This document shows positions 26,605 through 34,393 of a stretch of 64,000 nt of DNA, piece by piece (the first letter of the stretch is position 1; the number at the start of each line of letters is the position of its first letter). The position numbers and the translations under genes are program-made. This DNA is from Streptomyces albus subsp. albus (GTDB lineage: Bacteria; Actinomycetota; Actinomycetes; Streptomycetales; Streptomycetaceae). Location: assembly GCF_000719865.1 (NCBI RefSeq), contig NZ_JOID01000007.1:124001-188000 (forward strand), read 5' to 3'. Below the pieces are notes generated by a model. That model was not told where the DNA came from. It searched no databases and was given only the letters and a program-made list of their open reading frames with translations.

Positions 26605-27513
26605 ATGACCGCCGCTCGGCCGGGCCTTGAACCATCGATAAGGCGCTTTCTCGAGCATCCGCAGGGTGGACCGACCGTCCTGCGGATCGTCCTCGGCACA
26701 CAACTCCGCAAGCTGCGCGAGGCGCGCGGTGTCTCCGTCAAGGCCGCCGCCGAGGCGATCCGGGGCTCCCACGCCAAGATCAGCCGGCTGGAGCTGGGGC
26801 GGGTCGGGTGCAAAGAGCGCGACGTGGCGGACCTGCTGACGCTCTACAACGTCACGGACGAGAACGAGCGGCAGGACTTCCTCGCCCTCGCGCGCCGGGC
26901 CACCGAGCCCGGCTGGTGGCACCAGTACAGCGACATCCTTCCCGGCTGGTTCGAGACCCACCTCGGCCTGGAAGAGGCCGCCTCCGTCATCCGCACGTAC
27001 GAGAACCAGTTCGTGCCGGGCCTGCTGCAGACGGAAGGGTACGCCCGCGCCGTCACCTACCTGGGGCACCCGCGGGCCGCCGCCTCGGAGATCGAGCGCC
27101 GCGTACGGCTGCGGATGACCCGTCAGGAGCTGCTGCACCGGCCGGGCGCGCCCCGGCTGTGGGCGGTGCTCGACGAGGCGGCGCTGCGCAGGCCGCTCGG
27201 CGGCAACGCCGTGATGCGGGAGCAGATCGAGCACCTCATCGAGATGTCGCAGCGGCCCAACATCGTGCTGCAGGTGGCCCCGTTCAGCATCGGCGGCGTC
27301 TCCGCCGCGGGCGGCCCCATCACCATCCTGCGGTTCCTGGAGCCGGACCTGCCGGACATCGTGTACCTGGAGCAGCTGACCAGCGCGCTGTACCTGGACA
27401 AGCAGGAGGACCTGGACAACTACCTGGCCGTCATGGACCGGCTGTGCGCGGAGGCGGACCAGCCCAGCAGCACGGTGCCGTTCCTGGAGAAGATCCTGGC
27501 GGAGCTCGGCTGA
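26605..27513 (+). CDS. XRE-family regulator with DUF5753 domain
   Basis: 302 residues. The N-terminal HTH covers about 25-80 (LRIVLGTQLRKLREARGVSVKAAAEAIRGSHAKISRLELGR) and the DUF5753 ligand/partner domain runs from about 105 to 290, with the family blocks YENQFVPGLLQTEGYARAV, RVRLRMTRQELL, WAVLDEAALRRPLGG, MREQIEHLIEMSQRPNIVLQVAPF and IVYLEQLTSALYLD. A GGGGAGCC ribosome site precedes ATG 26605. Likely binds DNA in its own promoter region (CTGCAAG boxes) and is modulated by the adjacent DUF397 protein, as in whiJ-type developmental/antibiotic regulators. Confidence 0.92.
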   Translation: MTAARPGLEPSIRRFLEHPQGGPTVLRIVLGTQLRKLREARGVSVKAAAEAIRGSHAKISRLELGRVGCKERDVADLLTLYNVTDENERQDFLALARRATEPGWWHQYSDILPGWFETHLGLEEAASVIRTYENQFVPGLLQTEGYARAVTYLGHPRAAASEIERRVRLRMTRQELLHRPGAPRLWAVLDEAALRRPLGGNAVMREQIEHLIEMSQRPNIVLQVAPFSIGGVSAAGGPITILRFLEPDLPDIVYLEQLTSALYLDKQEDLDNYLAVMDRLCAEADQPSSTVPFLEKILAELG

Positions 27514-27521
27514 GACCGGCT

Positions 27522-27592
27522 CCCCGCGGGCGGGCGACCCGCGGGGACGGACCGGTGCGTACGGGCGGGCCGCGGCATTGGCGCCGCGGCCC
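27522..27592. terminator. Two hairpins between convergent genes
   Basis: First stem CCCCGCGGG/CCCGCGGGG (27522-27546, 7-nt loop), second GGGCCGCGGC/GCCGCGGCCC (27567-27592, 6-nt loop). Together they probably terminate both the XRE and the leftward DUF309-fusion transcripts. Confidence 0.6.
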
Positions 27593-27624
27593 GTCCGTGT
27601 GCGCGGAGGCGGAGACGGCGGGGC

Positions 27625-28473
27625 TCAGCCGGGGGTGCCGGCGTCCCCGGTGGCCTGCTCCGTCCCGCCGGTCTGCCGCGCCTGCCCGCCCTGCCGCGTC
27701 TCCCCGGCGCTCCCGCCCGTCGCGCCGGGCGGGCGGAGACGCGGGGGTGCGGCGGCGGCCGGTGGCGTTCCGTCCGCGGCGAGCCGGGCGGCGGCGCGGC
27801 GGGCCCACGCGGTGAGCCCGGCCGCGTCGATACCGTACGGCGGCGTGGCGGCGTAGGGCTCCATGCCGTCCGCCGCCCGCTCCAGCAGCGCGACCGCTCC
27901 CCTGGCATTGCCGCGGGCCGCGTGGGTCATGCCGACCGCGAGCTGGGCCATGGCGCGCCACAGCCCCCGTTCCGGCTCCTCCCCCGCCGCCTTCCAGGCG
28001 TCCTCCAGCACCTCGTGGGCGTGGAAGGGTTTGCCCTCGTCGAGGAGCCGCTGCGCCTCCTCCAGGGTCTGGCCGGGGGTGCGGGGGATCCCTTCCGGCT
28101 GGCGTTCGACGCCCGGTGCGCCGTAAGGCAGGGGCCTGCCGAGTCCGTCGCGCGGGCGGGCGTTGCGCGCGCGGCCCTCCTCGTCGCGGTCGCGGTCGGC
28201 GGTGCCGCCGTCGCTGTCGCCGGGCTCGCCGGGATTCGTGCCGTCACCGTCCCGGCTGCCTTCGCCGTCCTGGTCGTCCGCGCCGTCCTCACGGCCGTCG
28301 CCGCCGGGCGTGTCCGCGAGGGGCGTCGGCACACCGGTGCGGGCCCGGTCGGAGGTGCCGCAGTTCTCGCAGACGGTGGGGTCCGGTCCTTCCTTCATCC
28401 GGCCGCACTCGTCGCAGACCCGGTCGAGCCAGCACGCCGGGTCACCGCCCTCCTGCTGTCGTTCAGTCTCCAT
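27625..28473 (-). CDS. Zinc-ribbon-DUF309 fusion protein
   Basis: 282 residues from ATG 28473 (GTG 28488 also possible). Residues 15-45 form a zinc ribbon (CDECGRMKEG...CENCG), residues 45-100 an Asp/Gly-rich disordered linker, and 100-190 a DUF309 domain: RARNARPRDGLGRPLPYGAPGVERQPEG, then TLEEAQRLLDEGKPFHAHEVLEDAWK (the conserved H-x-H-E) and LWRAMAQLAVGMTHAARGN. A variable Ala/Pro-rich tail follows. Stand-alone DUF309 proteins start near RARNARPRD, so the N-terminal part looks added. Function unknown; DUF309 is thought to be a small metal-dependent helical fold. Confidence 0.75.
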   Translation of the reverse strand: METERQQEGGDPACWLDRVCDECGRMKEGPDPTVCENCGTSDRARTGVPTPLADTPGGDGREDGADDQDGEGSRDGDGTNPGEPGDSDGGTADRDRDEEGRARNARPRDGLGRPLPYGAPGVERQPEGIPRTPGQTLEEAQRLLDEGKPFHAHEVLEDAWKAAGEEPERGLWRAMAQLAVGMTHAARGNARGAVALLERAADGMEPYAATPPYGIDAAGLTAWARRAAARLAADGTPPAAAAPPRLRPPGATGGSAGETRQGGQARQTGGTEQATGDAGTPG

Positions 28474-28488
28474 CCGCCGATGGTGCAC

Positions 28489-28786
28489 CCTCCCGGCCGG
28501 TATGGCGCCACCCGGGTGCCGGTCCGTTCCGCGGAGGGCTGCCGGCGCGGGTGCGAGGGGGCAGCGGGCCCGGGCCGGGAAACGGGAAGGTCCCGGCCAG
28601 GACGGGGGGACCTGGCCGGGACCGCAGGGGGAGCGCCGTCGTCCGCGGTCGCCTCACGGCGAGCGGAACCGTATCCCTGTTCGGTCAGCGGCGCTTGAAA
28701 TAGTTTAACCACGAATCAGTAGTGGTCTGTTACCCCACCCGCACCGGATTCCCGGCGGTCCCGGGGCCGGACGGGGCCGCGCCCGT
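28489..28786. other. Intergenic region with an AT-rich island
   Basis: The stretch 28696-28735 is clearly AT-rich and contains ACCAC (28708-28712)/GTGGT (28722-28726). It is probably the promoter or a binding site for the leftward DUF309 gene, but I cannot identify the sigma class. No gene seen. Confidence 0.35.
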
Positions 28787-29155
28787 TCAGTCGCGCGGGG
28801 TGATGCGCAGCCGGATCTCCATCTCCTGGTCGCCGGAGGCGCTGCCCTTGTCCTCCGCGTGGAAGCACTCCTCCAGCGCCTCGCGCACCTTTCCGACCGC
28901 CTGGTAGCCACCGGAGAGGTCCGCGATGACGGCGCCCTCCAGCGGGCCGCCGTCCACATGGCCGCCCGACCGCGCGACGTCCACGGTCGTCGACCACACC
29001 GTGGGGCGGCCGTCCGCGGCGCCGGGGCCGTGGCCGGCCGGTTCGACGACGAGCGGGAAGGCCCGTCCGAGGGCGGCGAACACCGCCTGTGCGTCGTCCC
29101 GGGCACAGTCGGTGAGCTGGACGCTGACGTGGGTCGGCCTCTGCTCGGTACTCAT
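28787..29155 (-). CDS. Small hypothetical protein
   Basis: 122 residues, soluble, alternating hydrophobic and polar: VSVQLTDCARDDAQAVFAALGRAFPLVV, then ADGRPTVWSTTVDVARSG and GGYQAVGKVREALEECF, ending EMEIRLRITPRD. The beta-alpha-beta pattern suggests a small ferredoxin-like or regulatory fold, but it is not recognised. ATG 29155 has a GGAGCGCC-type site upstream. It is a common short Streptomyces type of unknown function. The upstream gap to the glycogen-debranching-type gene is divergent. Confidence 0.6.
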   Translation of the reverse strand: MSTEQRPTHVSVQLTDCARDDAQAVFAALGRAFPLVVEPAGHGPGAADGRPTVWSTTVDVARSGGHVDGGPLEGAVIADLSGGYQAVGKVREALEECFHAEDKGSASGDQEMEIRLRITPRD

Positions 29156-29590
29156 CGGCGGCGCTCCTCTGCCCGTCGGGGTGTGCTTGCTGCGGGTCCG
29201 CTCCCCCACGAACCGTAGGAGACGCGGGGCGCCGGTGCGCGCGGACGCCCCCGACCCGCGGGGGCCGTGACGCGCGCGCCACCGGTTCGGATCAGCCGGG
29301 GGGGGCACGCGGGCGGCCCTCTCCCCGCGTGCCCCGTTCCCGGTGGCGTATCCCCGCGCGCCGCACCCCGGTTCGGCGGCTCCCGGCCCGGCCCCCGTAC
29401 CCGTCCCCGGCGGGGGCTGGACCGGTACGGCGAACTCGCGCGGCGCGGCTCGCGCGCCACCGGGTGCCGGACGCCGCCTGTGATACCGATTTCCCGCGAG
29501 CCCCCGGCCGATCCGCACCGCGGCGGGGTCCGCGCCCCCGGCCTCCTGGAACCCGCTCCGCAGGGAGCCCGACGAAGGGCAGTTCCCCCG
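29156..29590. other. Divergent intergenic region
   Basis: 435 nt between 28787-29155 (leftward) and 29591-31582 (rightward). No gene; no convincing promoter consensus was found. Confidence 0.3.
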
Positions 29591-31582
29591 ATGACCGGAC
29601 ACCATCTCCTCGTACACGACGGCACGTTCGCCGCGGTGAACGACTCCGGCGACATCACGGAGGCGCGCGGCGCCTCACCCGACGGGCTGTTCGCGCGGGA
29701 CGCGCGCCACCTCAGCCGCTGGCGGCTCGCCCTGGAGGGCGCCGCCCCGGAGGTGCTCGTCCCCGCCGGGCAGGCCGGGCCCGACCGGCCGCTGGCCGCC
29801 GTCCTCACTCCGCCGGGCAGCCGCGCGGAACCGCCCGCGTACACGGTCTTCCGCGAACAGGCCGTCGCGGACCGGTCGTTGCTGGAGCTGCTGCGGGTGA
29901 CGAGCAACCGCCCCGCCCGCACCGTCGCGCGGATCGCGCTCACCGTTGACGCCGACTTCGCCGACCAGTTCGAGCTCCGCTTCGAGAACCGGGTCTACGA
30001 GAAGCCGGGCGCGGTCCGCTCCGCGCTGGAGCGCCCCGACGGCGTTGAGTTCGGCTACGAGCGGGTGGCGCCCTCCGGTGAGCCCTCCTGGCACTCCCGG
30101 ACCGTCGTCCGCGCGGTGCCCTCGCCGGAGGCGGTGGCCCGGCCCGGCGAGGGCACCGCCCGGATCCTGGAGTGGCGGATGGAGCTCCCGCCGCACGGAG
30201 CGGCCGAGATCCTCGTCCAGGCCTGCGCGCTGCCCTCCGGCACGGCTCCCTCCTCTCCCCCGCACATCCGGCCGCCGGGCGACGCCCTGGCGCGGGTCGC
30301 CGCCGACAACGAGTCCTTCGCCGGCGCCTATCCGCGGCCCCGCGACGTCATCGGCTGGACCGGGCTGGCCCGCGCCTGCGAGCAGGGGCTGGCCGATCTG
30401 GCCGGGCTGCGCGCCCCCGCCACCGGCCCGGACGGCGAGCCGCTGCGGGTGCCCGCCGCGGGCATCCCCTGGTACCTGGCCCTGGTCGGCCGGGACGCCC
30501 TGCTGACCTCGCTCTTCGCCCTGCCGTACCGGCCCGGGCTCGCCGCCGCGACGCTCCCCGCGCTCGCCGCCGCGCAGGGCCAGGCCCACGACCCCGAGCG
30601 CCAGGAGCAGCCCGGCCGGATCGTGCACGAGCTGCGCCACGGCGAGCTGTCCTGCTTCCGGCAGGTGCCGTACGGGCGCTACTACGGGGCCGTCGACTCC
30701 ACCCCGCTCTTCCTCGTCCTGCTGCACGCCTACACCGAGCGCACCTCGGACACCGGCCTCGCGGTGGCGCTGGAGAAGCAGGCGCGGTCCGCGGTCGACT
30801 GGATGTTCCGCGACGGCGGCCTGTCCGGACACGGCTGGCTCGCCTGTGCCGCGCCCGGCGGGGTGGAGGGCACGGCCGCGGCCGGCCGGAGCTGGAAGGA
30901 CACCCCCGGCGCGCTCTGCTTCGGCCGGGAGGTGCGGACGAAGGGCCCGGTGGCGGTGGCGGAGGTGCAGGGGTACGCCTACGACGCGCTGGTCCGCACG
31001 GCCGCCCTGGCGCGCACCGTCTGGGAGGACCCCCGCTTCGCCGACCGCCTCGACGCGGCGGCGGCCGCGCTGCGCGAGCGGTTCCACCAGGAGTTCTGGA
31101 TGGACGGGCCGGGGTTCCCGGCGCAGGCCGTGGACTCGGCGGGCCGGCGGGCCGAGGCGCTCGGCTCGGAGGCGGGGCATCTGCTGTGGTCCGGGATCCT
31201 GGACCGGGAGCACGGCAAGGCGGTCGGGCGGCGTCTGCTGGAGCCGGACTTCTTCAGCGGCTGGGGCATCCGGACGCTGGCGGCGGACCAGCCCGCCTAC
31301 CACCCGCTCTCGTACCACAAGGGCGCGGTGCGGCCGCACGACAACGCGCTGGCCGTCCTGGGGCTCGCGCAGTACGGGCTGACCGAGCAGGTGCTCCAGG
31401 TGACCCGGGGTCTGGTGGACGCCGCGGCCGCCCACGGCTGGCGGCTGCCGGAGGTCATGGCGGGCTACGACCGGGGCGACCAGCCGGCCCCGGTGCCGTA
31501 CCCGCACTCCTGCCGGCCGCAGGCCTGGGCGGCCGCCGCTCCGCTGGCCCTGCTGACGGCGGTGAAGGGCCAGGTGCGCTGA
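29591..31582 (+). CDS. Glycogen-debranching N-terminal domain protein (amylo-alpha-1,6-glucosidase-like)
   Basis: 663 residues. The N-terminal GDE_N domain (about 1-210) opens TGHHLLVHDGTFAAVNDSGDITEARGASPDGLFARDARHLSRWRLAL, a hallmark of the family. The C-terminal (alpha/alpha)6-type barrel includes PAAGIPWYLALVGRDALLTSLFALPYRPGLA and RIVHELRHGELSCFRQVPYGRYYGAVDSTPLFLVLLHAY, then GFPAQAVDSAGRRAEALGSEAGHLLWSGILDREH. Related enzymes hydrolyse alpha-1,6 glucose branches of glycogen; bacterial members of this subgroup have less certain substrates. Conserved G-R-D and tripartite tryptophan/arginine sites are kept. ATG 29591 is preceded by a weak site. Confidence 0.8.
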   Translation: MTGHHLLVHDGTFAAVNDSGDITEARGASPDGLFARDARHLSRWRLALEGAAPEVLVPAGQAGPDRPLAAVLTPPGSRAEPPAYTVFREQAVADRSLLELLRVTSNRPARTVARIALTVDADFADQFELRFENRVYEKPGAVRSALERPDGVEFGYERVAPSGEPSWHSRTVVRAVPSPEAVARPGEGTARILEWRMELPPHGAAEILVQACALPSGTAPSSPPHIRPPGDALARVAADNESFAGAYPRPRDVIGWTGLARACEQGLADLAGLRAPATGPDGEPLRVPAAGIPWYLALVGRDALLTSLFALPYRPGLAAATLPALAAAQGQAHDPERQEQPGRIVHELRHGELSCFRQVPYGRYYGAVDSTPLFLVLLHAYTERTSDTGLAVALEKQARSAVDWMFRDGGLSGHGWLACAAPGGVEGTAAAGRSWKDTPGALCFGREVRTKGPVAVAEVQGYAYDALVRTAALARTVWEDPRFADRLDAAAAALRERFHQEFWMDGPGFPAQAVDSAGRRAEALGSEAGHLLWSGILDREHGKAVGRRLLEPDFFSGWGIRTLAADQPAYHPLSYHKGAVRPHDNALAVLGLAQYGLTEQVLQVTRGLVDAAAAHGWRLPEVMAGYDRGDQPAPVPYPHSCRPQAWAAAAPLALLTAVKGQVR

Positions 31583-31831
31583 GGGACGGCGGGGGCGGAT
31601 GCCGGCGGCGCGCGGCGCGAGGTGCCCGCAGACCGTTTCCGGGCGGTACTTCACCCGTATGGCCCAATGCCACCGGAAAACCCGGATCCATATCCGCCCA
31701 CGGGCATGCCGGTGCGGGGACGAGGTGCGGGAACAGCCGTTCGCAGCGGTCGCAGGGGTGTGCCGGGCGAGGCGCAATGGAGAGAGAGCACGCCTGCTCG
31801 TCCCGTATGCACACGGAAGGAGTACGCAGCG

Positions 31832-32716
31832 ATGACTGCACCGCAGAGCACAGGCCCGCAGGAACTGGCCGGCCGCTCCCTGTACGACAAGGACGGCCAG
31901 AAGGTCGGTTCCGTCCAGCAGGTGTACCTGGACGACGCCTCCGGTGAACCGGAGTGGGTCACGGTGCGCACCGGCATGTTCGGGACCAAGGAGACCTTCG
32001 TGCCGCTGGGCGGAGCGCAGATCTCCGCGGACCGGCTGCAGGTCCCGTACGGCAAGGAGGACATCAAGGAGGCGCCGCGCATCGACGCCGGCGGCCACCT
32101 GGATCCCGCCGAGGAGGAGAACCTCTACCGGCACTACGACATGAGCGTGGCCGGCGGCCGTCCCGGGCGCCGCCCCGAGGACACCGCGGGCAGCCCGAGG
32201 ACCACCGGGCCCGGGCGCACCGCGGGCGCACCCGCCCCGGCCGGGGCCCCGGCGCCCGCCGCCCGCGAGCGCGAGACCGCCCGGGTCCGCGGCACGCCGG
32301 AGATGACGCGCTCCGAGGAGCGCGCGCACATCGACACCGAGCAGCACGAGAGCGGACGCGCCCGGCTCCGCAAGCACGTGGTCACCGAGGACGTGCACAC
32401 CAGCGTCCCGGTCAGCCACGAGGAGGTCCGGGTCACCCGGGAGCCCGTCAGCCCCGAGGAGCGCACCCGTGCCTCCGCCTCCCCGATCGAGGAGAAGCAG
32501 GTGGAGATCACCCTCCACGAGGAGCGCCCCGTCGTCCGCAAGGAGACCGTGCCCGTCGAGCGGGTGCGGCTGGAGGCCGAGCGGGTGACCGAGGAGGAAG
32601 AGGTCAGCACCAAGGTCCGCAAGGAGCAGATCGACTACGACAGCGGCCGGGGGAAGGGCACCGCCGAGGGGCCCGGAGCGCGCGAACGCGGCGGTCGCGG
32701 CGAGCGCTTCACCTGA
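31832..32716 (+). CDS. PRC-barrel plus DUF2382 domain stress-type protein
   Basis: 294 residues. Residues 10-75 form a PRC-barrel (LAGRSLYDKDGQKVGSVQQVYLDDASGEPEWVTVRTGMFGTKETFVPLGGA). A disordered proline/alanine stretch follows, then DUF2382 (about 170-270: RSEERAHIDTEQHESGRARLRKHVVTEDVHTSVPVSHEEVRVTREPV), which contains heptad-like acidic/basic repeats. This architecture is common in actinobacterial, YsnF-like general-stress proteins. ATG 31832 has GGAAGGAG 10 nt upstream. A hairpin downstream (32729-32762) may be its terminator. Confidence 0.9.
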   Translation: MTAPQSTGPQELAGRSLYDKDGQKVGSVQQVYLDDASGEPEWVTVRTGMFGTKETFVPLGGAQISADRLQVPYGKEDIKEAPRIDAGGHLDPAEEENLYRHYDMSVAGGRPGRRPEDTAGSPRTTGPGRTAGAPAPAGAPAPAARERETARVRGTPEMTRSEERAHIDTEQHESGRARLRKHVVTEDVHTSVPVSHEEVRVTREPVSPEERTRASASPIEEKQVEITLHEERPVVRKETVPVERVRLEAERVTEEEEVSTKVRKEQIDYDSGRGKGTAEGPGARERGGRGERFT

Positions 32717-33216
32717 GGCCCGGTCCGCCCCGGTCCGTGTCCCGTCCGGGGCCCGGACCGGGTACCGGACGGCGGCACCGGCGGCGGCCGGGACGGAGGT
32801 TCCCGGCCGGTCGCGGTGCCGCCGTTCACGGTCGCCGCGCCGGACGGCTCGGCGGCCCTTCCGGACCCGGCCCGCCGCCGGTCGCCGTCCCGGGCGCGTA
32901 CGTCCTGGGGACGGGCCCGGTTCCGCGGCCGGCACCCGGCGTTCCCGGGCCGGTGCGGGGCGGAGTGCCTTCGCCGGGCTTGTTTCCGGGACTCCGCGCC
33001 GGAACCCGGAACCCGGTTCCCGGGTGGCCCGGTGACCGGGCGGTCGAGTGGCCCGGTGGCCCGGCGGCCTCGGGCTCTCCCCGGCCGCGGCTCCTCGTCG
33101 CCGCTGCTCGGCGGGCTGCCCGGCCTCGTCCCACCGCATGACCACCGCTCGCGCGGGCACCCGAGCGGCGTGGGGGAAGACCGGGGGACGGACAGACGAT
33201 GGAAGGAGCCGGTGCC
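32717..33216 (+). other. Intergenic region, 500 nt, no gene recognised
   Basis: Begins with a probable terminator (CCCGGTCCG at 32729-32737, complement at 32754-32762). The remainder is GC-rich, with short GGCCCGGTGG-like repeats around 33026-33070, and holds no convincing ORF. CCGCTCG/CGAGCGG near 33145-33170 precedes the DUF5709 gene. Confidence 0.4.
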
Positions 33217-33669
33217 GTGACCACGCCACACGACCCTGCGGTGGATCCCGAGGACGAGGGCATCCCCGACCTGCAGGACGGCACCCCTCAGCAGCAGCGG
33301 GCGTCCGACCCGCAGCAGATGCCGGTGCCGGGCGACAAGCCGACGTTCGCCGAGTTCCGCGAGACGACGCCGAACGAGGTCCGCGAGGGCGAGACGCTCG
33401 ACGAGCGGCTCTCCGACGAGGTGCCGGAGCCGGACCCGGCGGAGCTCGCCGAGCCGCGCGGAGCCGCCGTCTGGGACGACCCGGAGGCCGACCAGCGGCC
33501 ACTGGACGAGGACGAGAACGGCGAGGAGGACCCGCGCGCGGGCCTGCTCTACGACGAACCCGACCCCGACCGCCCCCGCGAGCAGGACGTCTACTCGCAG
33601 GAGGGCTCGACGCACGGGCTCTCGGCGGAGGAGGACGCGGTGCGCATCGTCGACGACGACCGCATCTGA
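33217..33669 (+). CDS. DUF5709 acidic protein
   Basis: 150 residues, strongly acidic and hydrophilic. The pattern GETLDERLSDEVPEPDPAE, AAVWDDPEADQRPLDEDENGEEDPRAGLLYDEPDPDRPREQDVYSQEG and the closing LSAEEDAVRIV is DUF5709, a small actinobacterial family of unknown function. GTG 33217 is chosen because GGAAGGAG ends 8 nt before it; the ATG at 33199 contains that site in its own coding sequence and is less likely. Low hydrophobicity suggests disorder. Confidence 0.85.
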   Translation: MTTPHDPAVDPEDEGIPDLQDGTPQQQRASDPQQMPVPGDKPTFAEFRETTPNEVREGETLDERLSDEVPEPDPAELAEPRGAAVWDDPEADQRPLDEDENGEEDPRAGLLYDEPDPDRPREQDVYSQEGSTHGLSAEEDAVRIVDDDRI

Positions 33670-33688
33670 CGACGCTCGGACGCACACC

Positions 33689-33726
33689 GCCGCCGGCGGC
33701 CGGTCCCCGGACCGGCCGCCGGCGGC
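33689..33726. terminator. Strong bidirectional terminator
   Basis: 18-bp perfect stem (33689-33706 against 33709-33726) with a 2-nt gap, between the rightward DUF5709 gene and the leftward SRPBCC gene. Long and GC-rich; likely stops both. Confidence 0.75.
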
Positions 33727-33746
33727 GTGTCATGGAACCGGCCGCA

Positions 33747-34205
33747 TCAGGCGGGGACCGTCCGCCCGGAGTCCTCGGTGGCCTCCACGACGCGCGCCAG
33801 CCGGTGGAGCATGCGGCGGTGGCGGAGCTGGAGGAACGCCTCGGTGGCCATGCCGTGCAGCCGGGCGCCCGGCCCGGTCAGCGGGTGCTCGTCCACGATC
33901 ACCAGGCAGTCCCCGCCCCACGGGCGCAGCTCGATCGCGATGCGCGCGGAGCCCAGCGGCCCGGCCTTGGCCTCCAGTTCGAGCCGTTCGTTCCGCTCGG
34001 AGATCCGGACCACGGTGCGCCCCTGGAACGTCCAGCGGCCCAGGCGCACGGTGTAGCGGATCTCCGAGCCCGGGGCGGGCCAGCGTGCGTCGATCTCCTC
34101 GGTCTCGTCGGTGCCGATGACCCACTGCTCGTACTTCTCGCCGTCGCAGAGGACGGCCCACACCGCCTCGGGCGGGCGGCGGATCAGCGCATACCGTACG
34201 GCCAT
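33747..34205 (-). CDS. SRPBCC-family (START-like) protein
   Basis: 152 residues with the START/Bet v1 fold pattern: opening MAVRYALIRRPPEAVWAVLCDGEKYEQWVIGTDET, then WPAPGSEIRYTVRLGRWTFQGRTVVRISERNERLELEAKAGPLGSARIAIEL and a C-terminal long helix (GARLHGMATEAFLQLRHRRMLHRLARVVE). Such domains bind hydrophobic ligands or act as cyclases. It is the last gene after the FAD-dependent desaturase-like and SDR genes on the same strand (190 nt gap), so it could handle the same lipophilic compound, which is inference. ATG 34205. Confidence 0.85.
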   Translation of the reverse strand: MAVRYALIRRPPEAVWAVLCDGEKYEQWVIGTDETEEIDARWPAPGSEIRYTVRLGRWTFQGRTVVRISERNERLELEAKAGPLGSARIAIELRPWGGDCLVIVDEHPLTGPGARLHGMATEAFLQLRHRRMLHRLARVVEATEDSGRTVPA

Positions 34206-34393
34206 GGGGCTCTCCAGTCTCTCTGTGGGGATATCGAGGGGGCCGGGCCCGGTGGGCCGGCGGGTTCGTGGCCGGCCGGGGTGCGGTTCCGTCCGGCGGG
34301 GGCGGGTGGTGCGGCTGGTGTGTCAGGGGCGAGCGGCGGGGGAACGGCCTGCGGGCCGGTCCCGGCGTTCCCGGCCCGGTCCGGCGGCGCCGT

